This document shows positions 50,316-58,975 of a stretch of 64,000 nucleotides of DNA, piece after piece (the first letter of the stretch is position 1; every line of letters starts with the position of its first letter). The DNA is from Sphingomonas immobilis. Lineage in GTDB: Bacteria > Pseudomonadota > Alphaproteobacteria > Sphingomonadales > Sphingomonadaceae. Made by a program: the position numbers and the translations under genes. The DNA lies in the NCBI RefSeq assembly GCF_030580995.1, contig NZ_JAUQSZ010000006.1, positions 186,001-250,000 of the forward strand. The letters run 5' to 3'. Below the pieces are notes generated by a model. That model made no database searches, was not told the DNA's origin, and saw only the letters and a list, made by a program, of their open reading frames with translations.

Positions 50316-52172
50316 ATGAGCAAGATCCTCGTCACGATCCTGTTTTTCAGCGGCATCGGCACGTTCATCTGCGTGGCGTTCCCGACGATCGTGGTGATCG
50401 GCTTCTTCCTGATCCTGCCGGGGCTGATCCTGGCGGTGATGCCGACGATCTTCCTGTGGACGCTTGCCTTCTCGGCTGTCTGGTTCCCGCTGCGCGAAGT
50501 GGTCGGCGGCTGGGCCGCTGGCGCGGTGGCGATGCTTGCCGTCCCCATCGCCTTCTGGCTGATCGCCGATGCCAGCCACAGGATCAGCGAGGCGCGCCTC
50601 GCCGCCGCCGTCCGCCCCGACGTGACCCCGGCGCAGCGCATCGCCATTTCCGGCCATGTCCGCATCGACGTCGCCTCGCTCGAACGCGAGCCTTTCGATC
50701 CCAAGAGCGGCATCCCCCCGCAGGCGCCGCGCCTCGCGCGCTGCGACGGCCTGTGCGCCGCGCTGCTGTTCGCCCCCGGCGTCGAGAGCGTGACGGTCAA
50801 CGAACACGGCTATACCGCCGCCGACGAGCAGGCCGCGATCGGCGCCGTACCGCTCAAGGAAAGCGCCCGCACCTTCCGCCGCGTGCCGCGCGACGCCTGC
50901 GCCGCCACGCTCACGCCGTCGGAATCGGGCGCGCTCGGCAATGGCATCGGCAGCCTTACCGATCTGCGCGCCTTGTGGGCGCTGTGGAACCTGCGCCTCT
51001 CGACCACCGACTGCATCGTCGCGGTGCCGACGCGAACGACGCACGATTTCGTCATCGCCGACGGCCGCTACACGCTGTTCGGCGATCGTCAATACGGGCT
51101 CGACTGGTCGCTCCTGCCTCACGCCGTGACGGTGCAGCGTGTCGAAATACGACGCGGCGACGGCACCGTGCTGCTGCGCAAACTCCTCGCCACGACGCAG
51201 GCGATCACCCGTCCTTTATGGGTCGGCGGCAGCGGCGGGCTGGAGAATTTCCGCTTCGGCTGGAACCGCGCGTCGCTCTCCAACAAGGCGCGCTATGCGG
51301 AGACTGACGGCGTCGGCAAGGTGCTGCTGGAACATACCGGCGTGCCGCTCACCGTCGATCCCGCCGATATGGCGCGACGGTCGCGGGAACATCTGCAGGC
51401 GATGCTGCGCGATCCCGCCGTCACCGCCGCCGATCCCGGCTGGAAGCTGCTCGAGAATTACTTCGGCGGCCTCCGCAAGGGCACGCCCGATGCGACCGAC
51501 CGAAACCTGATCGTCGCGCTGATCCGCGACCGGCGCGTCACTGATCTGCGCGGCATCTGGGATGCGGTCCGCGCGCTCGGGTCCGACGGCACGGTCCTGC
51601 GTGCCGCGATGGTCGACCGGCTCGCCAATCCCGGAGCCGACGACGCGCGCGACGTAACGCGCCAGCTCGGTCGGGCGGTCGGGACACTGCCCGATGGCGC
51701 CTTCGCCGTGATCGCGCCCGAGGAGATCGTTCTGCTTGCCGATCCCGACGCCCGCCGCCGTGCGCCCGGATTGGTCGCGCGGCAGGCGGATCGCGGGACG
51801 GCGGCGCTCCCGATGCTGCTCGACATTTTCGAATTTCATGCCCGCGCCTTTGCGGCGAAACGTAACAGCAAGGACGGCCGCAGGACCATAGAGGACGATT
51901 CAGCGATGCTGGGCGCGACGCAGATCGCTTTCTGCCGCCTCGGCCCAGACGCCGCATCGGCGCTCCCCAGGCTCGAGGCGCTCGACCGCGAAGGTCTGTT
52001 CTGGCGCGGCCTCACCGACAGCCGCGACTGGCAGCTCACGCTCGCGCGGATAGGCAAGCCGGTCGACAGCTTCGCCAAGCCCGAAAATCTGTCGGGCACC
52101 GAGGAGAATTTCCGCCGCAACCTGCGCAACCGGCTCGACCGCTTCGACCCAACGCGCGATTGCCGCCTCTAG
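50316..52172 (+). CDS. Large hypothetical membrane protein
   Basis: 618 residues. Two or three N-terminal helices (ILVTILFFSGIGTFICV, VVIGFFLILPGLILAVMP) and a long soluble region with cysteines (LARCDGLCAALLFAPG, RDACAATL) and repeated helical segments possibly HEAT-like toward the C-terminus (DARDVTRQLGRAVGTL, ALPMLLDIFEFHARA). No family recognised. Probably an operon with the preceding membrane protein. Confidence 0.7.
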   Translation: MSKILVTILFFSGIGTFICVAFPTIVVIGFFLILPGLILAVMPTIFLWTLAFSAVWFPLREVVGGWAAGAVAMLAVPIAFWLIADASHRISEARLAAAVRPDVTPAQRIAISGHVRIDVASLEREPFDPKSGIPPQAPRLARCDGLCAALLFAPGVESVTVNEHGYTAADEQAAIGAVPLKESARTFRRVPRDACAATLTPSESGALGNGIGSLTDLRALWALWNLRLSTTDCIVAVPTRTTHDFVIADGRYTLFGDRQYGLDWSLLPHAVTVQRVEIRRGDGTVLLRKLLATTQAITRPLWVGGSGGLENFRFGWNRASLSNKARYAETDGVGKVLLEHTGVPLTVDPADMARRSREHLQAMLRDPAVTAADPGWKLLENYFGGLRKGTPDATDRNLIVALIRDRRVTDLRGIWDAVRALGSDGTVLRAAMVDRLANPGADDARDVTRQLGRAVGTLPDGAFAVIAPEEIVLLADPDARRRAPGLVARQADRGTAALPMLLDIFEFHARAFAAKRNSKDGRRTIEDDSAMLGATQIAFCRLGPDAASALPRLEALDREGLFWRGLTDSRDWQLTLARIGKPVDSFAKPENLSGTEENFRRNLRNRLDRFDPTRDCRL

Positions 52173-52233
52173 GGGCTGTCCTACAAGCGGGCGATCTGCG
52201 ACAAGACCAATCGCTCTTTCTCACGATTGGTGC

Positions 52234-52265
52234 AAAAATGGAAACAATTGCGTTTTACAGTTTCC
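52234..52265 (-). terminator. Candidate terminator of RNase P RNA
   Basis: On the minus strand GGAAAC (complement of 52260-52265) and GTTTCC (complement of 52240-52245) form a short stem, followed by ATTTTTGC. It lies 60 bases past the rnpB 3' end. The stem is only six pairs, so the assignment is tentative. Confidence 0.5.
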
Positions 52266-52324
52266 GTTCGGGTGTCAATCGTGTCAACCGAGTGTAACCT
52301 TCGGGCGTCTGTCGGGTAAGTACC

Positions 52325-52700
52325 AGAGGGCCTGTAAGCCGGGTTCTGTCCACCCCCGCCAATTTTCACTGGGGGAGATAGGCGACCATTCCTCTAGGGC
52401 GACGCTCGCACGCCGCCTCAAGCAACCAACCCGGACGACGAGCTGAAACGAAGCTCATGTGCCGTCCCTATTCGGTCTTGCTCCCGGTGGGGTTTGCCAT
52501 GCCGCCTGCCGTTACCGGAGGCGCGGTGCGCTCTTACCGCACCCTTTCACTCTCTGCCTGTGCTCCGAAGAGCCATCGGCGGTCTGCTCTCTGTGGCACT
52601 GTCCCTGGGGTCGCCCCCGCCGGGCGTTACCCGGCACCGTCGTCTCGCGGAGCCCGGACTTTCCTCGCGTGCTTGCGCACCCGCGGCCGCCCGGCCCTCT
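52325..52700 (-). ncRNA. rnpB: RNase P RNA component (type A)
   Basis: On the minus strand the 5' part has GAGGAAAGTCCGGGCTCC and the 3' part ACAGAACCCGGCTTACAGG, the universal P4 strands; the ends AGAGGGCC and GGCCCTCT pair to form P1. Also seen are GGGTAACGCCCGG, GTGAAAGGGTGCGGTAAGAG and CAAACCCCACCGGGAGCAAG. It cleaves 5' leaders from tRNA precursors. About 376 bases, transcribed toward lower coordinates. Confidence 0.97.
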
Positions 52701-52735
52701 GGTGGAGGCGGATTAGGACAAGCGATAGCGCATTG

Positions 52736-53089
52736 CTAGTCCCGCCGCTTCGCCTCCCGCCTTTTACGCTGGCGTGCGGCGGTCAGGCTCTCGCTATCGC
52801 GATATTCGGGAGGCAACGCGAATTTCGCACGCTGGTCGTAATATCGATCACCCCGCAATATTCCGGCCTTCATCTGCCGTACCGAGCGCCAGAGCGCAAA
52901 AGCCGACCACACAAGCGCGGTAAGCAAAACACATCCTCCGGCCAGATCCACCAACAACGGGCCCTTCAGCATCACGACGCCGAGGACGAACGCCGGTGTT
53001 GCCACCCAAGGAGATATCGGCCTGCTATTCTCCTTGATATCGCGATCGACCCATCGGCGGACAGCCAGATAGCGATCGCGCCACGCCAC
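52736..53089 (-). CDS. Small hypothetical membrane protein, GTG start
   Basis: 117 residues with two hydrophobic segments (PWVATPAFVLGVVMLKG and VDLAGGCVLLTALVWSAFALW) between basic ends. Family not recognised. GTG 53089 lies three bases after the amidase stop, so the two are probably cotranscribed. Confidence 0.65.
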   Translation of the reverse strand: MAWRDRYLAVRRWVDRDIKENSRPISPWVATPAFVLGVVMLKGPLLVDLAGGCVLLTALVWSAFALWRSVRQMKAGILRGDRYYDQRAKFALPPEYRDSESLTAARQRKRREAKRRD

Positions 53090-53092
53090 GCC

Positions 53093-53782
53093 TCAGTCGT
53101 CGCCCTGGGGCTTTGGCAACAGCAGCGCGAGCAGGATGCTGCGGCATTCGCCGTCGATCTCGCCGTCGATCAGTTCGGGTCGATAGCGGCGCTGGAAGGC
53201 GACCACCGCCGCCAGCTTGTCCGACACGTCGTAGCCGAAGCGTTCGAGGGCGATCAGGAAGCCCGCGTCGCTCCACATCGGGTCCATCAGGTTCCTGGTC
53301 GGGCGCGGCAGCGCGAGCCGCATCTTCGCCAGCCGGGCCCATGGAAACAGCTCGCCCGGATCCTGCTTGCGCGTCGGCGCGACGTCGGAATGGCCGACGA
53401 CGTTGCCGCGCGTGATCGCGTAGCGCTCCTTGATCTCCGCCACGAGCGGGACGAGCGCGTCGATCTGCTCCTCGCTGAACGGCTGATAGCCGTGCTCGTG
53501 CCCCGGATTGACGAGTTCGATGCCGATCGAGGCGCTGTTGACGTCCTCGATCCCGCGCCACCGCGATGCGCCAGCGTGCCAGGCGCGCTTGGTCTCCTCG
53601 ACCATCCGCGTGACCGCGCCCGCCTCGTCGATCAGATAGTGCGCGGAAACCTTGGCGGCGGGATCGCACAACCGCTCCAGCGCCCCGGCGGCATCGACCA
53701 TGCCGGTATAGTGAAGAACGATCATCGTCACCGGCAGCGTCCGCTCGTCGAAATTTGGGGACGGCGTCTCGATGATCGTCAT
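53093..53782 (-). CDS. N-acetylmuramoyl-L-alanine amidase (Amidase_2/PGRP type)
   Basis: 229 residues. Zinc ligands in IVLHYTGMVD (His), VGHSDVAPTRKQDPG (His and Asp), with the catalytic Tyr/Lys-type positions in WHAGASRW. It cleaves the lactyl-L-alanine bond in peptidoglycan fragments. No signal peptide from ATG 53782 (AGGAG upstream), so a cytosolic AmpD-like recycling role is plausible; a C-terminal peptidoglycan-binding-like helix set follows. Confidence 0.9.
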   Translation of the reverse strand: MTIIETPSPNFDERTLPVTMIVLHYTGMVDAAGALERLCDPAAKVSAHYLIDEAGAVTRMVEETKRAWHAGASRWRGIEDVNSASIGIELVNPGHEHGYQPFSEEQIDALVPLVAEIKERYAITRGNVVGHSDVAPTRKQDPGELFPWARLAKMRLALPRPTRNLMDPMWSDAGFLIALERFGYDVSDKLAAVVAFQRRYRPELIDGEIDGECRSILLALLLPKPQGDD

Positions 53783-53833
53783 GGCGTCTCCTGGCGGTAC
53801 GGTCTCATAGCCATATCGCATGGGGACCGCAGA

Positions 53834-54685
53834 TCAAGCGGAGGGAACGCTCTCGGCAATCTCGCCGTCGAGCGTGTAGAGCCCTCGATACTTGCCGCTC
53901 GGCCGGAAGCGGTCGGATTGACCGATCACCGTCTCGCCCGCACCGAGCACGAGCAGGCCGCCCGGACGGATCGCACCGGCGATACGATCGAGCACCTTAC
54001 GTCGCACCTTCGGCGCCAGGTAAAGCAGCACGTTGCGGCACATGACGATGTCGAAGCGCCCGCCCGGCAGCGGATCCGCCACCAGATTCATCCGGCGAAA
54101 CTGGATGTTGCGCAGCAAAGCGTGCTTCGCGGTCCAGTCCGGGCCGGTCGAATCGAACCACTCGATCATGCGCCGCACCGACAGGCCGCGCTGAATCTCG
54201 AACTGGGTGAAGCGCCCCGAACGCGCCCGGTTCAGCGCGCTGTCCGATACGTCGGTGGCGATGATCTCGGGCAGATCGGCGAGGTGATCCTTGTAGCTTT
54301 CGGCAAAGCACATCGCGAGCGAGAGCGGCTCCTGCCCCATCGAACAGCCCGCCGACCACACGCGCAGCCGCCGCGTGCCGATCTGCGCCTGCATGTCACG
54401 CGCCGCCTCGGTCACGATGTCGAACACCGGCGCATCGCGGAAGAACGAGCTCTCATGGTTGAGCAGCGCGTTGACGACGATCGTCGCGACCTCGGGCTGG
54501 CAGGCGGCTTCGGCGACAAGCTGGTCGAGGGTCTCGAGGCCCCGATCGCGGATCACCGGCTTCAGCGCGGTCTCGACGCGCCAGGCACGCTCGGTGCCGA
54601 TCTGCTGACCGGTCCGCGTCTCGAGCAGGGCGGCGAGCACCGCGAGCGAGCGGCTTGGCTGCGGAATGGGCTGGTGCATCGTCAC
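53834..54685 (-). CDS. cheR: Chemotaxis protein methyltransferase CheR, GTG start
   Basis: 283 residues: N-terminal helical domain and SAM-binding domain with RVWSAGCSMGQEPLSLAM, IATDVSDSALNRAR and IVMCRNVLLYL. It methylates glutamates of chemoreceptors. GTG 54685 overlaps the cheB stop (GTGA). Last gene of cheA-W-Y-B-R. Confidence 0.95.
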   Translation of the reverse strand: MTMHQPIPQPSRSLAVLAALLETRTGQQIGTERAWRVETALKPVIRDRGLETLDQLVAEAACQPEVATIVVNALLNHESSFFRDAPVFDIVTEAARDMQAQIGTRRLRVWSAGCSMGQEPLSLAMCFAESYKDHLADLPEIIATDVSDSALNRARSGRFTQFEIQRGLSVRRMIEWFDSTGPDWTAKHALLRNIQFRRMNLVADPLPGGRFDIVMCRNVLLYLAPKVRRKVLDRIAGAIRPGGLLVLGAGETVIGQSDRFRPSGKYRGLYTLDGEIAESVPSA

Positions 54686-55746
54686 GACGGCCGCTTCCGT
54701 GCGGCGATCAGCTTGCCGATCTCCGCGGGGGGCAGGATCGCGTGCGCATTACCCGACACCGCCACCGATCCGGGCATGCCCCAGACGACGGAGCTTTCCT
54801 GATCCTGCACGACGACGCTGCCGCCGCGCTTGGCGATGGTCGCCGCGCCCAGGCTGCCGTCGCGGCCCATCCCGCTCAGCACGACGGCAAGCGCGCGTGG
54901 GCCGAACAACTCCGCGACCGAGTCGAACATCGGGTCGACCGATGGCACGCACCCGCTCGCGGCGGGCTTGTTCGAAAGCCGCACCGCGCACCCCTCGCCG
55001 GTGCTGACGACGCGGATATGCGCGTCGCCCGGCGCGATGATGATGCGGCCAGGGCGCACGCGCATGTGATCCTCGGCGATGTCGCACGGACGCCGCGCCA
55101 GCACCGCGAGTTGCGCCGCGAAATAGGGCATGAAGCTTTCGGGCAGATGCTGCGTGACCAGGATCGGCATCGTCACGCTGGCGGGCACCTCGGCCAGCAT
55201 CTGCTTGAGCGCATGGATGCCGCCGGTCGATGCGCCGATGGCGATGATCTCGAACTGCTCAGCCGCGCTGCGGCTGGGAATGGAGCCGGCGACTTCGGGC
55301 GACGGATCGCGGTCGCACAGCCGCGCGAGCTTTTCGACCAGCTGGCCGGAGAAGCGACCGGCGAAATCGCCGACCTCAGGCTTCACGAGCGTGTCCGCCG
55401 CGCCGAGCGACAATGCTTCGAGCGTGGCGGTCGCGCCGTCACCGCACGAGGAAGACACGATCAGCACCTTCGCGCCGCGTCCTTCGGAAATCAGATCGGG
55501 GAGAGCATCAAGCCCGGTGACGCCAGGCATCTCGATATCGAGAACGATACCGTCGACCGAATTCTCTTTCAGGAAGCCCAGCGCCGCCGCCGCATGCGGT
55601 ACGGACCCGGAAACGCGAAAGCGCGGGTTCGCCTCGATCGCGCGGGCGATGACGGCGCGCGCGACCGCCGAATCATCGACGATCAGGATGCGCAAGCGCC
55701 CGTCGTCGGCGCCGGTCGGGCGCTCGCGAAGTTTCCTGTCTGGCAT
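54682..55746 (-). CDS. cheB: Chemotaxis response regulator methylesterase CheB
   Basis: 354 residues. Receiver domain with phospho-acceptor Asp70 (GIVLDIEMPG), linker, and methylesterase domain with GASTGGI (catalytic Ser), TQHLPESF (His) and GMGRDGS (Asp). It demethylates or deamidates chemoreceptors when phosphorylated by CheA. The linker AGSIPSRSAAEQFEII has no conserved feature. Confidence 0.96.
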   Translation of the reverse strand: MPDRKLRERPTGADDGRLRILIVDDSAVARAVIARAIEANPRFRVSGSVPHAAAALGFLKENSVDGIVLDIEMPGVTGLDALPDLISEGRGAKVLIVSSSCGDGATATLEALSLGAADTLVKPEVGDFAGRFSGQLVEKLARLCDRDPSPEVAGSIPSRSAAEQFEIIAIGASTGGIHALKQMLAEVPASVTMPILVTQHLPESFMPYFAAQLAVLARRPCDIAEDHMRVRPGRIIIAPGDAHIRVVSTGEGCAVRLSNKPAASGCVPSVDPMFDSVAELFGPRALAVVLSGMGRDGSLGAATIAKRGGSVVVQDQESSVVWGMPGSVAVSGNAHAILPPAEIGKLIAARKRPS

Positions 55747-55760
55747 CCCCCCGGAACCGA

Positions 55761-56126
55761 TCAGGCCATGCCGACGATCTGAAGCTTACTCTCCAGCGTC
55801 TCGCGATCGAACGGCTTCATGACATATTCGTCGGCGCCGGCTTCAATCGCGGCGCGAATGTGCGCCATGCCGTTCTCGGTCGTGCAGAAGACCACCTTGG
55901 GGCGGCGGTCGAGCGTCGTGTCGCGCAGCGCGCGGAGGAAATCCATGCCGCTCATCACAGGCATGTTCCAGTCGAGCAGGACGACGTCGGGCGTCGATTC
56001 GAGGCAGCTGTCGAGTGCCTCGCGCCCGTCGCCCGCTTCGCTGACCTTGAAGTTGAGGGTTTCGAGAATGTGCCGCGCAACCTTGCGGATCACCTTCGAA
56101 TCATCGACCACCAGACACGTCTTCAT
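55761..56126 (-). CDS. cheY: CheY-type single-domain response regulator
   Basis: 121 residues, receiver only. Acidic pocket in VVDDSK, phospho-acceptor Asp52 in LLDWNMP, switch Thr in FCTTEN and Lys in MKPFDRE. It would carry CheA phosphate to the flagellar switch or another output. ATG 56126. Confidence 0.95.
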   Translation of the reverse strand: MKTCLVVDDSKVIRKVARHILETLNFKVSEAGDGREALDSCLESTPDVVLLDWNMPVMSGMDFLRALRDTTLDRRPKVVFCTTENGMAHIRAAIEAGADEYVMKPFDRETLESKLQIVGMA

Positions 56127-56195
56127 TCCGATACCCCGCGTTACGCTACCCACGCCTTATGCCCGCGCATCCGTAAGCGTGGGGTTAATCAGCAC

Positions 56196-56627
56196 CTACG
56201 CAGCAATCGGGAGGGCACCCGGTACGAGCACCCGCAAATCGACCACGAGAATGGGTTCACCGTCGAGTTCGACGGTGCCGCAACCGGCCTGTCCCCAACC
56301 GCCATCAAGCACGATTCCCGATGCCAGCGGCACCATATCGAAGGGCGCAACATCCTCCAGCGAGTCGACCTGGATGGCATAGTGATGCCCGTCGATCCGC
56401 GTCACTACGGCGCGGGCGCTGTCTTCACTCGAATGCGCAACGCCGAGCGCGGCGCACGGATCGATCACGGTGACGACGCGGCTGCGCAGCGCGGCCAGGC
56501 CCTTCACCTGCTTGTCGGCGCGCGGCACCGGCACGATCGCGCCGATATCGACGACCGAGTCGACCTGCGCGGAATCGATGGCGACGGCGCGACCGGCGAG
56601 GTGCGCGATCAGGAACAGACGGCTCAT
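56196..56627 (-). CDS. cheW: CheW-type coupling protein
   Basis: 143 residues of CheW fold: LFLIAHLAGRAVAIDSAQVD, PRADKQVKGLAALRSRVVTVID and DGEPILVVDLRVL. It links chemoreceptors to CheA. Its start overlaps the cheA stop by 4 bases. Confidence 0.93.
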   Translation of the reverse strand: MSRLFLIAHLAGRAVAIDSAQVDSVVDIGAIVPVPRADKQVKGLAALRSRVVTVIDPCAALGVAHSSEDSARAVVTRIDGHHYAIQVDSLEDVAPFDMVPLASGIVLDGGWGQAGCGTVELDGEPILVVDLRVLVPGALPIAA

Positions 56628-58921
56628 ACGCGGGCTCCATTGGCGAGCGCGGCGAGCAGCCCGGCGCGATCATAGCGGTAGATGCTGTCGTCCGACGCCG
56701 CATTCTCGACCTCGCGGCGGAGGCGGACGACGGACACCTGCGGCGCGAAATATTGCGGAACCTGGTCCATCGTCAGCACGACAGCGGGCTTGTCCGACAC
56801 GTCGAGTGCGGTGGCGACGCGGTAGCCGGCGCTCTCGATCACCGGCTTCAGGAAACTCGTCATCCACGCGGTATCCGCACCGTCGAGCAGGCACAGAGGC
56901 GGCTCGCTGCGCTGGCCGGTGTCGCCATGCTCGCCGAACAGCCAGTAGAGATCGAGCACTTCGATCTGCGCATCGTCCATCGCCACCACACCGGCGACGA
57001 ATCCGGGGGTCCGGGCCGGCAGCATCACCTCGGGCAGATCGACGATGTCGAGCGCCTCACGAATCGCATAGGCGATCTCGGTGTCGCCGTCGCGCAGACG
57101 CAGAACGTGCGCGGTCGGTTGCGCGCTCCAATCGCCCTGCGCGGCGAGCGGCACGATGCGCCCGTCGAGCGAGAGGCGGAGCTTGCCCGCCGACATGCGG
57201 ATCGCGCTGGTCGCGACGGGCTCGACGCGGTCGATCGCGGAGAGCGGCACGAGGCGGCGCACCCCGTCGAGATCGTCGAACAGCAGCGCGGAGACGGCGG
57301 CGGCGTGAACCTCATCGGCGACTTCGTCGGCCGGAGCCTCGCGCCAGAAGCGGATGCCCGCGGCGGCGGCAATGCCGGCGCAATCGAGCAGCAGCATCGG
57401 GATGCCGGTATCGGGCAAAGTCTGTCCGGCGTAGATGCCGGTCATCATGATCGCAGGCGCGGACGGCTTGATCACCAGTTCCTCGTGATCGAGCACGGTA
57501 TCGACCGCCAGCGCATAGCTGCCGCCCGGCACGCTCAGGATCGCGAGCATCACGTTGTCGCCGTTGCCGTCGAGCCCGAGAAGGCCGCCGAGATCGACGA
57601 GCGGCAAGCGGCGGTCGCGCACCGTGGCGATGGGAGTGTCGCCGAGCACGTCGATGCGGATGGCCTCGCCGCGCACCGACACGATCTCCTCGATCGCCTG
57701 ACGCGATATCGCGAAGCGCTGCTCGCCGACGCCGACGCCGATCGCCGAGATGATCGAGAGTGTGAGCGGCACGTGGATCGCGATCGAGAGCCCCTTGCCC
57801 GGAGCGTTCGTCAGCTCGATGCGGCCGCCGATCTGTTCGACGTTGGCGCGGACCACGTCCATGCCGACGCCGCGCCCGGAGATCGCGGTGGCGACTTCCT
57901 TGGTCGAGATGCCCGCTTCGAAGATGAGATCGAGCCGGGCGCGTTCGTCCATGCCGCGGATTTCGGCTTCGGTGCGGCTGCCGCTGCGCAGCGCCTTGGC
58001 GACGAGCGCATCGGTGTCGATGCCTTTGCCGTCGTCCTCGATCAGGACGATGATCTGGTTGCCCGACTGGCGCGCGGAGACGCTGAGGCGTCCCTGTTCG
58101 CGCTTGCCGGCGCCACGACGCGCGGACGGTGCCTCGATGCCGTGGTCGATCGAGTTGCGGATGATGTGGACGAGCGGATCGCGCATCATCTCGATCATCT
58201 CGCGATCGAGTTCGACGTCGCTGCCGTCGATGTGCAGCGTCACCGCCTTGCCGAGTTCGGCCGCCGTATCGCGCACCATGCGCGGCAGCGCCGAGAACAG
58301 CGCGTCGATCTTCTGCATGCGCGTGCGCGTCACAGTGTCGCGCATTTCGGCGACAGTCGTGGACAGGCGTTCGAGCGCGGCCTCGACGGCCGGATCGGCG
58401 CCTTCCTCACGCAGGCGGCGGGCGAGTTCGTTGCGCGCCAGCACCATGTCCGACATGCCGCTCATCATGCGATCGAGCAGATCGACGTTGAGGCGCACGC
58501 TGCGCGTAGGGCTGCGCATCGGCAGGCTGGCGGCGGCCGGGACGGTGGCATCGGCGCCTTCGTCGAGCGCGGCGATCAGCAGCTCCTCGCCCGAATCGTC
58601 GAGCGCGAGGCCGCCGTCGATGGCCTCGACGATCTCGCCGATGCGATCGACGATGCCGAGCACGGCATTGACGAGGCGGGTATCGGGATGGCGCTCGCCA
58701 GAACGGACGGCGGCAAGCACGTCCTCGGCGGCGTGGCTGAGGCGGCTCAGGCGCGGAAGATCGAGAAAGCCGCAGCTTCCCTTCACGGTATGCACAAAGC
58801 GAAAGATCGCATCGAGCCGCTCGCGATCGTCGGGCGCGGCTTCCCACGCGACGATCTCACCCGAAAGCGCTTCGAGCGTTTCGCGCGTCTCTGCGATGAA
58901 TTCCTGAAGTAAGTCGTCCAT
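56624..58921 (-). CDS. cheA: Chemotaxis histidine kinase CheA with C-terminal receiver-like domain
   Basis: 765 residues. HPt domain with phospho-His44 (FVHTVKGSCGF); dimerisation helices (~140-210); HATPase with IRNSIDHGIEAP, LIEDDGKGID and GRGVGMDVVRANV; CheW domain (~380-510) and a second CheW-like part. The last ~100 residues (LCLLDGADTAWM..., PAVVLTMDQVP) look like a receiver fold without a clear phospho-acceptor Asp. A typical P2 CheY/CheB-binding domain is not apparent. ATG 58921. Confidence 0.93.
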   Translation of the reverse strand: MDDLLQEFIAETRETLEALSGEIVAWEAAPDDRERLDAIFRFVHTVKGSCGFLDLPRLSRLSHAAEDVLAAVRSGERHPDTRLVNAVLGIVDRIGEIVEAIDGGLALDDSGEELLIAALDEGADATVPAAASLPMRSPTRSVRLNVDLLDRMMSGMSDMVLARNELARRLREEGADPAVEAALERLSTTVAEMRDTVTRTRMQKIDALFSALPRMVRDTAAELGKAVTLHIDGSDVELDREMIEMMRDPLVHIIRNSIDHGIEAPSARRGAGKREQGRLSVSARQSGNQIIVLIEDDGKGIDTDALVAKALRSGSRTEAEIRGMDERARLDLIFEAGISTKEVATAISGRGVGMDVVRANVEQIGGRIELTNAPGKGLSIAIHVPLTLSIISAIGVGVGEQRFAISRQAIEEIVSVRGEAIRIDVLGDTPIATVRDRRLPLVDLGGLLGLDGNGDNVMLAILSVPGGSYALAVDTVLDHEELVIKPSAPAIMMTGIYAGQTLPDTGIPMLLLDCAGIAAAAGIRFWREAPADEVADEVHAAAVSALLFDDLDGVRRLVPLSAIDRVEPVATSAIRMSAGKLRLSLDGRIVPLAAQGDWSAQPTAHVLRLRDGDTEIAYAIREALDIVDLPEVMLPARTPGFVAGVVAMDDAQIEVLDLYWLFGEHGDTGQRSEPPLCLLDGADTAWMTSFLKPVIESAGYRVATALDVSDKPAVVLTMDQVPQYFAPQVSVVRLRREVENAASDDSIYRYDRAGLLAALANGARV

Positions 58922-58960
58922 GTGCCCCCGCGGATCAGGGGCCTTTTGGCAAACAAGTGG

Positions 58961-58975
58961 TTAAGGCCGAGTTTA
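58961..58975 (-). promoter_or_regulatory. CtrA-like box upstream of cheA
   Basis: On the plus strand TTAA-N7-TTTA (58961-58975), that is TAAA-N7-TTAACC on the minus strand, one mismatch from the CtrA consensus TTAA-N7-TTAA. It lies 40 bases before the cheA ATG and overlaps the stop codon of chpT, itself part of the CckA-ChpT-CtrA relay. Confidence 0.45.

Noticed and set aside
52457..54802. 781-codon plus-strand open frame across rnpB, the amidase and cheR
   Set aside because: It crosses RNase P RNA and two well-supported minus-strand genes; high-GC artefact.
56753..58912. 719-codon open frame opposite cheA
   Set aside because: CheA motifs on the other strand are complete; the antisense product is compositionally biased.
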